Below are positions 17,601-29,060 of a DNA stretch of 64,000 nt, one piece after another. Position numbers and translations under genes: made by a program. The notes beneath the pieces are model-generated. The model made no database searches. It was not told the origin of the DNA and was given only the letters and a program-made list of their open reading frames with translations. The stretch is taken from the NCBI GenBank assembly GCA_003665825.1, contig QPFY01000012.1, positions 620,001 through 684,000 of the forward strand. Reading direction: 5' to 3'. How positions within the stretch are numbered: position 1 is the stretch's first letter; every line of letters starts with the position of its first letter. The DNA is from Microbotryum silenes-acaulis. Lineage: Eukaryota; Basidiomycota; Microbotryomycetes; Microbotryales; Microbotryaceae.

Positions 17601-18433
17601 ATATCAGTTGATGGTATATGGAACTACACGAATTGAATCGACTGAGTACGACAAGCTGTATGACATTTATGACATAATTCGAACTTACGAGTCTTCGGAA
17701 AGTGTTATTCGTGATGATGGTGAGTCTTACACGAACTAGTAGCCCCTTATTACTTATGACCATTTGGGGTGCACTGAGCCGGGGTGGGACGGGATGGGGA
17801 GGGCATTGGTACACCCGACCTGTACCAACCTCCAACCGGGCCAAAAACAGAAAAGCTGCCTTAACTCGCCCGCGCGGGGGAGCTCATTTGGCTGGGTTAA
17901 CGGACCTGCCGATCTGGAAATTCATGTGTGGCCCGGCCGATCTAATACCGCGGCGCGCGTTGGCCCCGGCCTTGTCCGCATACATACCACACTGTCCTTC
18001 ACGTGTCACTCCCAAGTTTACAAGACTCACTCTTTTACGATACACAAGTCCCACCGTCTTCACTCTTGATCGTCAGCGACCCTCATTACCTCCGCTCGCC
18101 CAGGCGCCTTCCCCGCCGCAACCGCGTGGTCCGCCCTTACTTCCTCGATCAACACGAACACCACTCGCCGAGATCGCGCTGGCAGTACCGGAAAGCCAAA
18201 TGACTGCTCTACAAACACGACCCCCACCGCCGGTGCACGATCAATGAAAGGACGCTCAACGAAGAGGGTTCTGTATCTGGTCATTACCCACGGAGGCGAC
18301 TCGATCGGAGAAGATCATTCCGTCGACCGGCGCTGGTGCATCCGAGGTCGGTGCGGCGATAACGACTCTGGCGCGTGTGGGGGCGGGGCCGCCGGAGACG
18401 GGAGAGGCGGCGGCGGGTTCGAAGTTGGCTGTG
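17601..18433. other. Intergenic stretch
   Basis: No frame with recognisable domain or consistent splice signals. AT-richer sequence lies near 17640-17760 and Pro/Arg-rich frames lie at 18000-18250. It separates the divergent hypothetical gene and the F-box-like gene, so both promoters should lie here. Confidence 0.5.
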
Positions 18434-19744
18434 ATGTCGACAGGCGTCGTCAGGGGTGAGGTCATATCCTCAGATCTGGACGATGATTTCACGTCCCGGA
18501 TCGAATCAGTCTCGCTCTCGACCGACCGGACCACAAGCCCCTTTCCGAATCCCTCCGGCGAAGCCTCACCCAGGACAAGAACGACCCTCTCCTCCCTCCC
18601 CACCGAAATTCTCTCCCACATCCTCAAGCTAGCGATCCAGAACACGCCCTCGTACTAACTTGCGCGTCACCTTGAGCGTTACTCCCTCATCAACCGCACA
18701 TTCTCCACCCTCGCCCAGGCGAACCTTTTTCGTCGGATCGTCATCGAGGGGAGAAGAGGGGCTAGAGCGTTCGAGGGTGCGCAAGAGCATTTGTTGGACT
18801 TCGTTAAGGCTGTTGTGGTTTTGGGCGAGCAGGATGGGTATTGGGGTATGGAGGAGTTGGAGGGTGTGCTCAGGAGGTGTGAAGGATTGAAGGAATCGAC
18901 GTTGAGGAATGTGAGATTAGATTTGGGGAGATTTGATTTGGGTGAGTACCGTCTACACAGTCTTGGGGGAATGAAATGTGCTGATTATTGATTGAATACC
19001 CTACTCGACAGTTCGCATCACTTCCCTGGAGCTGGGTCGTGTCACTCTCGAAAACTCTTCGGCATCATCTTTACCACTGCTACGCGACCTGACGATCCAA
19101 GACGTTACCTACGACTTCGAGCAACCCTTCCGTACCATCCTCCCGTCGCTTCGTTCTCTTCGATTCAACTACAAGCAAGCCACGACTTCACCCCTCTTGT
19201 TCCAGCACCTCATCCCATGCACACCTCAATCGAATCACTCGAAGTCGAACGCCTGTACCCGGCTACCCAATTCGTCGATTACCTCCTATCCCCTTCACCC
19301 AGCGGCAAGCGCGCCGCCTCGCCGCCTCTAGCAAGAACTTCATCAGCGGAAGGACCGACTGCGGAAACGTCGTCACCGTCAGCGATGGTGGAAGCCAAAG
19401 AGATCGACGCGAATTCATCGACGCCTTCGCTCGCTCGATTGACCCATCTCAAGACCTTGATCCTCTGGAGCGACAGCTCGCACCGCGCCAACTCGTCCTT
19501 CCCTCTTCTAGAGACCCTGCTCGGTGTTGAGCTGGAAGAACTCGTCGTCCGAGTCGATTGGGGTTATCGTGATCGAGTGCAGGAGATCCAAGCGATGGAG
19601 AATGAATTGTGTGCTAGGATCGAAGAGGAGGGGAGTAAGTTGGGGAGTTTGAGGAGGTTAATATTACCGAAGGAGTTTAGAGGGAGGGTTGGGAGATTAG
19701 GGAGCGTATTGGATGGCTTCGGGGTTGGGCTGAGGTTTGCTTAG
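18434..19744 (+). pseudogene. F-box-like gene with in-frame stop and frameshift
   Basis: The frame from ATG 18434 reaches SSLPTEILSHILKLA, an F-box-like start (LP.EIL..I), then TAA at 18656-18658. The same frame continues at once as LARHLERYSLINRTFSTLAQANLF, the usual continuation of fungal F-box proteins, so the stop looks like a mutation. An intron at 18942-19011 (GTGAGT...CGACAG) joins to VRITSLELGRV. Near 19213 the frame slips by one base, after which Leu-rich sequence with ESLEVERL and LKTLILWS runs to TAG at 19742. F-box proteins recruit substrates to SCF ubiquitin ligases. Two breaks argue for a pseudogene; base-call errors are the alternative. Confidence 0.6.
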
Positions 19745-19797
19745 AGTTCAAAAGGCGGACTTAGGATCATGTAGCCGATCTCTAATATGCAGCCGAA

Positions 19798-21077
19798 CTA
19801 ACACCAAGAATACTGCTCGTTCTTCAGCCATCGGATGGACTGATTCTCAAAGCCTTTGGCATACACCACCATCGCCGCGAGGTGTTCATCCCGTTCACAC
19901 GTCGTGCCCTTCAAACCTTGCTTCTGCGCTTCCTCGATCCAACTCTCCTCCACGTTCCATCCAACGATCTTGCCTTGTTCACCCCAAATCCTTCGAACAT
20001 GCTCCACAACCTTGCTCAACAAGAGCGCGTAATCCTCCCTCCTCGCACATCGGACCCTCAAAAGGTTAACGATCCTCTTTTTCGGCGCCGCATCGAAAGC
20101 GAACACGACGAAGGACCAAGTTTCGGGATCGTCCGAAGAGCCCATTTCGAAACCCCAAGGATCGGAAGCGCATTCGACACCGCCGAGATGGAAGGCTGCG
20201 ATCGAACGGGTCGTCATCCATTCGTAGGTTGAGCCTGTCGGTTCGACGATGAGGGAGGCTTCGGATTGGTGGGATAATTCGAGTTGGAGGAGGGAAGAGT
20301 CGGCTTGGGCTAGAGAGTCGAATTGCGTTCGGGTGATGGGTTGAGCCGGAAATGTGGGTTTGAAGGGAGAGTTGGAGTCTGATATTGGTTTGGGGAGGGA
20401 AGCGATCTGGTATTCGACCGTCGTCCTTCCTTGGATGTGCCATCCTGGGTCTCCACACTTGGCGTAGAATTCGCCGACGTCGGAATAGAGGAAACTCGTC
20501 TCGGCATCGTGGAAAGGGGTTTCGCTCGATCCACAAGGTCCCGAGAGGGTATCTTGCAACAACAGAGACTCAATCGCTCCGTCCGTACCATTCTTGCGTA
20601 GTTGATCATGCAGCAACGTCATCATCGTCCGCGCATGTCCTTTTCGACGATGATGAGGCGGCGTGAAGACGGAAGCGATCGAATAGGTGACGCATCGACG
20701 AACGGGGGCACCTGGTTCGGTGAGTAGGAGGATCGGCCGTCGGAACGTCTCGACGGAGCAGTAGAAATCGAGGGTGTCGGGGTTCGAAGAAGGTGCGAGG
20801 ACCCTGTTCCGAAGGAAACACCCGAGGTTTGCGACCGGGAATGATGTGAGTCAGCTGCAGCCCCGTCTCGAGTTTAGCTAATCCAAATAGGAACCCAAAC
20901 TGACCAGCATTGCAAGCAGTGTCCCTGCTGGGTCTCACCGAGCCTCTTCTCACGTTCGACGAACTGCTCGAGCGTCAATCCGGCGCCCCACTCGACCAGT
21001 TGGTTCTCGAGCGTTTGTAGGTATTGGTCTCGACTGGCCCGCTTGAGGATGCTTCCTTCGCTTGTAGGGGAGTTCAT
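19798..21077 (-). CDS. LYC1-like GNAT acetyltransferase
   Basis: complement(join(19798..20803,20905..21077)), 392 aa. The donor GTCAGT and acceptor AACAG restore CWVLAPSSNPDTLDF, and phase closes exactly. The sequence resembles the LYC1 family (lysine N6-acetyltransferase of yeasts): CSVETFRRPILL, then the acetyl-CoA loop region SVFTPPHHRRKGHARTMM (R-x-x-G-x-A), and a C-terminal domain ending YAKGFENQSIRWL. The start at 21077 (MNSPTSEGS) is preferred; the frame is open further upstream through a Pro-rich stretch. It is divergent from ALG9, with 417 bp between the two starts. The likely substrate is a free amino acid; lysine is inferred from the family name only. Confidence 0.75.
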
Positions 21078-21494
21078 GTTGGGTTGGGATGGAAATCGAA
21101 AAAGAGAGCCGAGTGGGAGATGGGGTAAAGGGGCAGCAGGACCGTGCGAGCCGGGCGCTTGCGCTTGCAAGGAAGTTGATAGTGGAGGCGGCGCTTGCGG
21201 AGGGAAAAAGAAAGGGGCCCGAAAGTAGAGCAAAAGGTCTTGTGTGAATTCTAGGCTTTTCACCATTGCGCTCGTCAGCTTTACTCAAAACGTATCGGAC
21301 GCGTGCGAGTCACTGCTGCAAGTTATGAAATATTCGTAAGATGACGCCGCCCGGCTGGATCAGGCTGGATCACGAATCAGGCCGAGTTGGGGAGGAGTTG
21401 GGTCAACTTGCGCGAGAGCTAATACTTTCGGTCCCCGACGGGTCACGTCGCGCTCGATTTTGCTTTCGCTCTCCACCTAACCCTCCAACCCAAC
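21078..21494. promoter_or_regulatory. Shared promoter region between LYC1-like and ALG9
   Basis: 417 bp between divergent start codons, with C/T-rich tracts before ALG9. No TATA box was seen. Confidence 0.45.
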
Positions 21495-23767
21495 ATGTCA
21501 GGTCGATATGGCGTCCCCGCGGCGCAGGAGCTGCGCTTCGCTAAGCAAGGGTCCACCCCGGGCGTGATGCGTCGTACTGCGGTGCTCAACCCGGCTGACC
21601 GTGGCCTGCTGCGAGACCACAACCTCCGCCTCGTCCTGCCCGGATGGTCGCCCTCGTTGTTGGTCGCGTTCCGCATGATCATCCTCGTGCGGTTCTTTGC
21701 AGCCATGTACACCTCCCTCACCGGCTACGAGGAGGCGTTTGATCACTGGGAGCCGCTACACTACCTTGTGCGCGGCCACGGGTTCCACTCGAAGGGCTAC
21801 TCGGCCGACCACCCGCTGCAGTCCTATGTTCTGTTCGTCCTCGCCGCCATCCCTGCGCGCATTGGATCTCTGTTCAATTACTCGAACAAGGTCAGTTCAT
21901 CTAGACTGCCCCAGATGCGACTCTTTACACCGACTCACGCGAGATTTCACCTCCGCAGCGCGTGTGCTTCTTCCTCGTGCGGCTCGTGCTCGGCACCGTG
22001 TCCTCTTACGCCGAGGCGCTCTTCTACCGCGCCGTCACGGACCATGTTTCGCCGCATGTCGGGCGATACGTCCTGTGGGCACTCATCTTCTCTTCCGGGT
22101 TCTACGAAGCGGCCACGTCCTTCGTCCCCGCGACCGCTGCGCTCTTCTTCGTCCTGCTCGCCTCGGCCTTCGCACTTCGTCCCGCAGACGTAACTACTCG
22201 ACGGATCGTCATGCTCGTCACGGGCTTTGTGGCCGCTTCCTTCATCTCGACGCCCTTGGTCGCATTGCTCGCAGCTCCTTTCGTCGTCGAGCACCTGTTG
22301 ATGCAAGGCACCGAGCAAAAGATCCCGGCCGGGCAGTCCGCCGCTACCATGGCGGACAGGGCCAGTCAGCTCGGCTTAGCACTTGCTGCGAGTGCAAGTG
22401 TCTTGGTGAGTTGGCAATCGGACGCGACATGGTACTGGAGCGAGTGTTGACCCACCAATAATTATGCATCACCAGTTACCGATTGTGCTCTTCGACTCGC
22501 GAGCCTATGGCCAATTCACGATCGTGCCTCTGAACGTGCTCAAGCAAACCCTCGCCACGACGTCGTTTTCGCCCAACTTCGCAACCTTGTCGTACTACCT
22601 GTACCACTCGCTGCTTCAGCTCAACGTTCTTCTCCCTCTCGGCCTTCTCTCCCTTCCCGCTTTGGCCATCACCGTCAGGGTCGACCCCAAGCGATTCGGC
22701 GACTTGCGCGATCGTCTTCCTGGACAGACCCACCCTGCTCTGTCCTTGGCTCTTCGACTCGTACCCATGCACATCTGGCTCGTCGCGCTCTCAATGCAAC
22801 CTCGACGTGACCCAACTTTGCTCTTCCCCGCTTTGCCATTCTTCTTGCTCAATGGCACCACAACGATCTACTTTGCGAGGTGCTGGGTCGAACAGGCGTA
22901 CCTGTCCGTCACCAAGTCCCCCTACAAGGTTCGTCCTTGTCTGTGACTCGTTCTCTTTGCTTGCTCGGTGAGCTTACAGGTCATCTTTATGCTCGTACAG
23001 TCGACTAAGACGGTCCTCTTTGGCAACGTCACGCGGGGATTCATGTTCGTAACGTGCCTACTTTCATTCGCTCGCATCCGAGCAGAGTACGAGCACTTCC
23101 ACGGTCCTTTGATGATCTACGCCCACCTGCAAAACTACGAGCTCCCTCGCTTGGCCATCTCGCGTTTCCCCGGAGCGTACGGCAAGAAGGCTCCCGATCC
23201 GACCCTGCCTCGACTCAACTTTAGCATCGCGCTCGACGAATGCGAAACGGTGATTCTGCTCGATCGCTTGAGCGAGTTCCACCTCCGCTTGTGCTTAGGT
23301 GCCGAGGCGAAGCGTTTCCCCAGTCACTTCTTGGTCCCTGATCAGCTCGAGGTCAAGTTCATCGAAGGTGTCGAGGGGCATGTGCCGCAACCTTGGGTCC
23401 CGAGTGATGGGTCGGGGTTGTGGGGGCGTGCGACGAACATCAGCCCGAGTCGGACGCAGGTCTTGGAAGGATTGGTTAGTTGAGAAGCCCTGGGCAGGAG
23501 AGTCTCATTTCACTGAGCTGATTCCGTCTTCTTTGACAGGTGGAGGAATCGACATGTCACTATGTGATCGACGTAGACGAAGCCGATACGGCCAAAGCCC
23601 CTCGGTTCGCCTACTCCGAGTGGGACCGCGTGCTGTGCATGCCGGTGCTCGACGTCGCCAAGTCGTCCACCTGGGCCACCAAGTGGAAGTTGCCCTTACC
23701 GGCCAGTTGGCAAGGACAGACGACGTACAGCGAATACTGTTTGCTGAGAAGTAAAAAATTGTTATAG
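21495..23767 (+). CDS. ALG9-type Dol-P-Man alpha-1,2-mannosyltransferase (GT22)
   Basis: join(21495..21890,21959..22405,22476..22928,23001..23474,23540..23767), 665 aa; all five exons are in phase 0. The enzyme adds alpha-1,2-mannose to the lumenal dolichol-linked oligosaccharide in the ER. Visible support: a lumenal-loop motif EEAFDHWEPLHYL at residues 79-91 just after the first hydrophobic segment, followed by YSADHPLQSY, many membrane segments, and a C-terminal soluble part with EYEHFHGPLMIY. The family motif is usually D-E-x-F-N-Y-W-E-P, so the acidic pair is here Glu-Glu. Length fits ALG9 (about 550-650 aa). A second acceptor at 22979 would add seven residues in frame. SMP3, PIG-B or ALG12 relatives are less likely. 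Confidence 0.85.
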
Positions 23768-24007
23768 ACCAAAGCGTCAATTGTGCGTGTAATACCAGAA
23801 GAGATGAATTGAGACGGAATCGGTTTTCGGTCGCCGGCTCGTCGGTCCGGCCGAGAGATCACGTGACCTTGGCGAATCACGCCATCGTTTTGTACGCGCG
23901 CGCCGCGAAGGAAAATCGATTGCAGTTTCGGAGTTCGACGAAGCTCAGGCTGCCCTGCCTTGCCTTCGCAGTTTCATTCTTCTCTTCTAGGACGCAGCCG
24001 CTCAAAC
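23768..24007. other. Gap between ALG9 and sulfide:quinone oxidoreductase
   Basis: 240 bp holding the ALG9 3' UTR and the promoter of the next gene. CT-rich sequence (CATTCTTCTCTTCTAG) lies just before the start. Confidence 0.6.
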
Positions 24008-26017
24008 ATGTTTTCGGCCCGTTTGAGTACTTCAAGTTGGCTCTCGCTCGCTTCACTGCGCCACGCCTCGACGCAAGCTGTAGCTCGGTCGAACTCGACC
24101 CACAAGATTGTCGTCGTCGGAGGCGGCACCGCTGGCGTCACCGTCTCGGCGCAACTGCAACGCGCTTTCAAGGCTGAAGGAAGGACCATCAATGATGGTG
24201 ATATCGCCATCGTCGATCCCGCTCAACTCCATCATTGTGAGTGGGCGATGAGGCGAGCTTGAGGCCAGGCTTGAGCTTTGGGCCGCTGGTGGTCGATCGC
24301 AGCTCGTCCGCGAAGAGGAGTGAGGAGCTGACTAATTTTCGGGTCGATCGGTGTTTGGTGCTTTTGTCCCACAGATCAACCTGGGTGGACGCTCGTGTAA
24401 GTCAAGAAAGCTGTGTTCCAGAAGTCCGAGGATCAGAGCTCACTGCCATGCCCTAACTACCTAAACACCTCACAGCGGCTCCGGTCTCGCCGAGCTCGAC
24501 CAAATGGTCAAACCTCTGCAGGATGTGATACCTTCCGGAGTCAAGCACTATTCGGCCGCTGTCGAGTCCTTCTCTCCTGAATCCAACTCGATCAAGACAT
24601 CTGACGGCTACACGATCTCGTAAGACTACGTTTTTTCTCCTCGGCCGAGCTCTTGCATACCGAGAAACCCCTGACACACCCACCCTCCCACGTAGTTACG
24701 ATTACCTCGTTGTGGCGCCGGGTCTCAAATCCGACTTTGCCAAAATTCCTGGATTGCCGGAAGGCCTGAAGGACCCCAACTCGGGCGTATCGAGCATCTA
24801 CCACTACGACTCGGTCCAAAAAGCCTGGTCCAATATCAAGAATTTCCAAAAGGGAACCGCGATCTTCACCCAACCTGCGGGGATCATCAAGTGCGCCGGA
24901 GCACCGCAAAAGATCATGTGGATGGCTCTGTCGCAGTGGAAGAACGATGGCAAGAGGGCTGCGGTTGAACCTACTTTCGCGACTGGGGCACCGGCAATGT
25001 TCGCTGTGCCCAAATATGCGAAGGCCTTGGAACAGCTTCGTGTCGAGCGCAACGTAGGTGGACTCTTCTCCCACAACCTCGTCAAGATTGACAACGCCAA
25101 GAAGACGGCGACCTTCGATGTTGGAGCCGGAAAAACGGTCGACAAAAAGTTCGATCTCTTGCACGTCGTCCCTCCTCAGGGTCCTCCCGATTTCATCAAA
25201 AACTCGCCCTTGGCCGATGCAGGAGGATGGGTCGCCGTTAATGCCGCGACGACGCAGCATGTCAAATACCCCAACATCTTTTCGATCGGCGATGCGTCGA
25301 GTTTGCCCAACTCCAAGACCGCAGCCGCGATTACAGCGCAGGCACCGGTCTTGGTCGATAACTTGAGGGCCCACTTGGATGGAAAGGCATTGCCTGCTGC
25401 GTATGGTCAGTTCGAAACCTTGGCATTGGGCCAGGTGTCAATTTTTAGACCCGATACTGACAATTTGATTGTTTCTGGATCGACGGCAGACGGCTACGCC
25501 AGTTGGTGAGTTGACGATGGTGTGGCAGAAGGGCGGCGTGGGGCTGCGGAACTGATATCTCCCCGGCTTCCTTCATCAGCCCCCTCCTGACCGGTCACAA
25601 CGAGCTCATGCTCGCCGAGTTCAAGTATGGTGGTGTACCCAAGGAGACTTTCTCCAAGTACCCTTTCTTCGAGTCACAGGACAAGCCCAACGCCACGTTC
25701 TTTTGGTTAAAGAAGTAAGACGGCCGCGATTTCCAGGATTTCTACGTGAGGAGCTTTGCACGTGATCTGACCACCACACCGGCGTCCTTCCCGGCCACTC
25801 CCAACAGGAACTTCTTCCCTCGCATCTACTGGTCCTCTTTCTTAAAGGTGAGTTCCATTCTTGGGTTTATCCGGAGGGCGGGCTCAGTTTCCGCGCCGAG
25901 AACGGAAATGAAAGGGTCGGGCGAAAGCGCTTCGGGCTGAACCTCCACGTACCCCCTCCACTTGCGCAGGGTACCTGGTTCGGTCCTAGGGGTTTCTTGC
26001 GCCCCACGGCGTATTAG
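24008..26017 (+). CDS. Mitochondrial sulfide:quinone oxidoreductase
   Basis: join(24008..24236,24375..24396,24476..24619,24696..25505,25580..25714,25808..25847,25970..26017), 475 aa. It oxidises sulfide and passes electrons to ubiquinone at the inner mitochondrial membrane. Residues 1-30 form an Arg/Ser-rich mitochondrial presequence, then the FAD-binding VVVGGGTAG (about 35-43), LHHYQPGWTLVGSG, and both family redox cysteines: GIIKCAGAPQK and GYASCPLLTGHNELMLAEF. The codon of the second cysteine is split by intron 4. The C-terminus NFFPRIYWSSFLKGTWFGPRGFLRP is the membrane anchor typical of the eukaryotic type. Exon 2 is only 22 nt and exon 6 only 40 nt; phase closes exactly. It is related to fission-yeast Hmt2 and animal SQOR. 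Confidence 0.92.
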
Positions 26018-27746
26018 AGGCGAGACGGTGCATAGCGTTGGGTTCTTGTCCATAGAGTAGAACAGGTCTGAGTGTATTTTCTAGGTTACTTCAATGCAAT
26101 GGGGCATCATATCATTATACAGGTTTGATCGAGAATCGTAATTTCATGCCGGAGCGCGATCGGGCGAGCGGCGCAGATCGGCGGATCGACTCGAGCGTAC
26201 AGGGAAGTACTTCATCGACGATGATGTCGAAAGCAAAGTGATTTCTCACCGACGTAGGTAGGTGCGACGAACCGCGCTTCGTCCGGTGGTGACGAAGTTG
26301 TGACGCCTAGTCCGATCGTGATTGCGCCGCTACGATATGTGGAGCCAGGAACACACTTCGGCTTTTGCTGCAAGAGTTTGACGCTGAGGACTTTAGCGCG
26401 CGCGACCTCAACACCCCAGCCGTAAGCCGTGCCTGCACGCCTGCCTCGAGCCTTGGCCCGTAAGCCGCACCCGCGCAGAAATTTCCCCAAGCACGCTCCC
26501 GCCGCACTGGGTCAGTTCCGCACTGCCTGCTGTTGCCGTACCAGTATTCGCTGCGTACCTCTGCCACCTCCTGCCAAGGTTGGTCGCCGTCCTAGATCTC
26601 TTCCTGCCCTCACGCCCTCTGGCTGACAGGTTCCGAGCAGCTCACAGGACCTCCCCAGCGATACGAACACGCAACTGCCTCCCAGTCTTCTGCCCTGCCA
26701 GACTACGACGGACAGCAGTCGAATGCACTTGGCCGTAAGTGGAGGGGCGGGGTAAACTTACAAACCGTACGGAAGGCTGCTCGGGGGCCCACCGGTACTG
26801 TCTACGACAAAAAAGAACTATGGACAAAAAGAAACGCGCGCCTATGGCTTCCGCCAGGTCTGGACAAAACAAAACAAAACAAAAACCACAAATGTCCCAG
26901 ACGCGTGAGCCGGGGGATGGGATGCCCAGTAGTCAGCGCCCGGCCGAGCCTCGCAGAGACCTCTGAGCAGAGTACTCACTGTAGAAGATTCCCTGCACGA
27001 TTCACCCAGTATTCAAAGAAGGTCGAGAGATGACCTGACGAAAAACAACAGAGTAACGCAAAGAGTCAGCACGATGAATCATGGTGATGTATGATGATGG
27101 AGCGAGCCTAGTCGAGGCCGGGTCCGAGGGAGTGAACCCCCCTGTGCGACCGACCGACGAGCGAGAGGTGAACGTCGCACGAGCTGACTCACCATACTTC
27201 CGACATCTTGTGAGCTTCACCGGCAATGAACCCCCTCCAATCCTGACATCCACAACAGACGCCCCACAACCCATCACTCCCTCTCCCATGTCTGTAGCAC
27301 AAGTCCGAGAGTGGCAAACGGGTCAGTCGCCGCGCACTCGGAAGGCTGAATCAAGGTCGAGCACCCACCTTCCCCCAACACGTCCAGGTCCCCGTTCAAC
27401 AGTCGGATTGCGTTTCGAACAAGCCTCCTCACCAGCTCGGAACAGGTCCATGCTTGGAGGAGGGGCGAAATCAATCTAGTGCAGATGAGCAAACATATGG
27501 TAGTGTCAGTTCATCAGGATTGCCCACGTCGCAAGGTGAGCGCCGCCAGGTCAAGTTGACCTCCTCTTGTGCGACCGCCTCCCGACCGTGCGACCGCACG
27601 CAGCAACGTCGCACGACAAGCCGACTCACCGTCCCGGAGCAGTAGGTCGAAAGTGCGTGGTCGAACATGATGTCCTCAGGAACGAAGATGAAAGCCCTTC
27701 ATGGGGCTGTGGAAGGTGAGGATGATCATGAGGGGTGGTGCGAGTC
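26018..27746. other. Stretch without a confident gene
   Basis: Ser/Pro/Thr-rich frames on the plus strand (27081-27640) look exon-like, with candidate GT-AG pairs (for example acceptor at 27478 and donor GTGAGC near 27536), but no domain was recognised. The stretch ends abruptly at the transposon junction 27746/27747, so a host gene may have been cut there. GTCGCA/TGCGAC words recur between 27120 and 27620. Confidence 0.4.
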
Positions 27747-28847
27747 AGTTGACGTTCGATGAAGTGGTTGCTTGCCACCTCATTGCGATTGTGGGGGCTC
27801 GACGACCGTCGTATCTGGATCAGTTCGACTCCAAAGACGTCGATGCGATACCAACTGTCGACACAGTGATCGCAGCAGGTCGAGCTCCAGCAAACTTGAG
27901 TCAAGAGACTGGGAACGCTGCGACGGCGTTGTTGGCCACAACTGGTGCCCAACCGAAGCCACCCGGCCCCTGCTGGAACTGCGGTGAAGACACCCACTTC
28001 AACAAAAACTGTTCCAAGCCGAAGAAGAAGAAGTTTCCACGATGCAAGACGACCAAAGGCGAGGAACCGATGGCAAATTTGGCGCTCCCTTCGGTTGAAG
28101 ACATTCTGGGGACCGATCCCGTTGGCGCGTTTTTCACGCAATTACCAAAAGGACACTCTCGAGAAATGATCCTCTACGACACGGCAGCGACTCATCACGT
28201 CATCAATAATCCTGCCGCGTTTGCCGACCTGAAGGCGACAGCTCCGTCTTTGTTAAAGGGCATCAATGGTGACGGAAAGACCATTATGGGAGTAGGCACG
28301 GCCTGCGTCGAAGACAAGCACGGCAAGAAGTACAACTTGGTCAACAGCATCTTCGTCCCTAGCGCCCCCGCCAATCTCTTCGCCGGGCATCGAGCCGATC
28401 GTGATAGTCGCAAGATCACCATTCAAAACGGGCGATTCACGGTGGCGGGAAATGACGACATCCTACTCACGGGACAGAAGCTCAATTTGGGGTTGTACCG
28501 GCTGGACCTCAAGTTGGTTCAAGCTCGGAGTTCACCCCATGAATGTGCGTCAGCCACAGCTCTGACAGCAGTGCCTCTCCACATCTGGCACGGACGTTTC
28601 GCTCATCTACACTGCCGTTCCCTTCACCAGCTGTCCAAGTCTGACGCTGTGATAGGTTTGAACATGAAGTCTTGCAGTGACTTGAAATGTGAATCGTGTC
28701 TGGCCGGCAACGCTACGCACAAGCCGTTCCCAAACTCCGAATCGCTAGCCGAAAAACCCCTTGATCTCGTCCACATCGATCTCTTGTCCTTCGACGGCGA
28801 GCTGTCACTCGACACGGGCTTGTCGCGACAACTCACGATCCCCAGCA
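27747..28847 (+). pseudogene. Copia gag-protease-integrase fragment, truncated palindrome arm
   Basis: Starts at AGTTGACGTTCGAT inside gag. It differs from the other three copies at two early positions: GAA instead of the TAA stop (27762-27764 region), so the frame reads LTFDEVVACH, and GAC instead of AAC (TVDTV for TVNTV). The zinc knuckle and protease-like motifs are present. It pairs with 29061-30161 around a 213-bp spacer (28848-29060). Confidence 0.87.
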
Positions 28848-29060
28848 CCAAGTGATGAATGTGCGCAGGTTTCCCGGTCCATTCCCGAAATGGCACCTTG
28901 CCACCAAGAGCAGAGTGTGGGGAACGATTCTTCACATACACGTATGTAGCCACGGCTTCGGCCCAAAACACCGTGGGCAGACCGGATTCATACAGCATCG
29001 TTCGAGCTGCTTCCGAAATCGAGCGGTTGGCCCTTTCGGCGACACCGTTTTGCTCGGGCA

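Noticed and set aside
27081..27640. Ser/Pro-rich multi-exon gene
   Set aside because: Splice signals are suggestive, but no domain, start or end could be supported.
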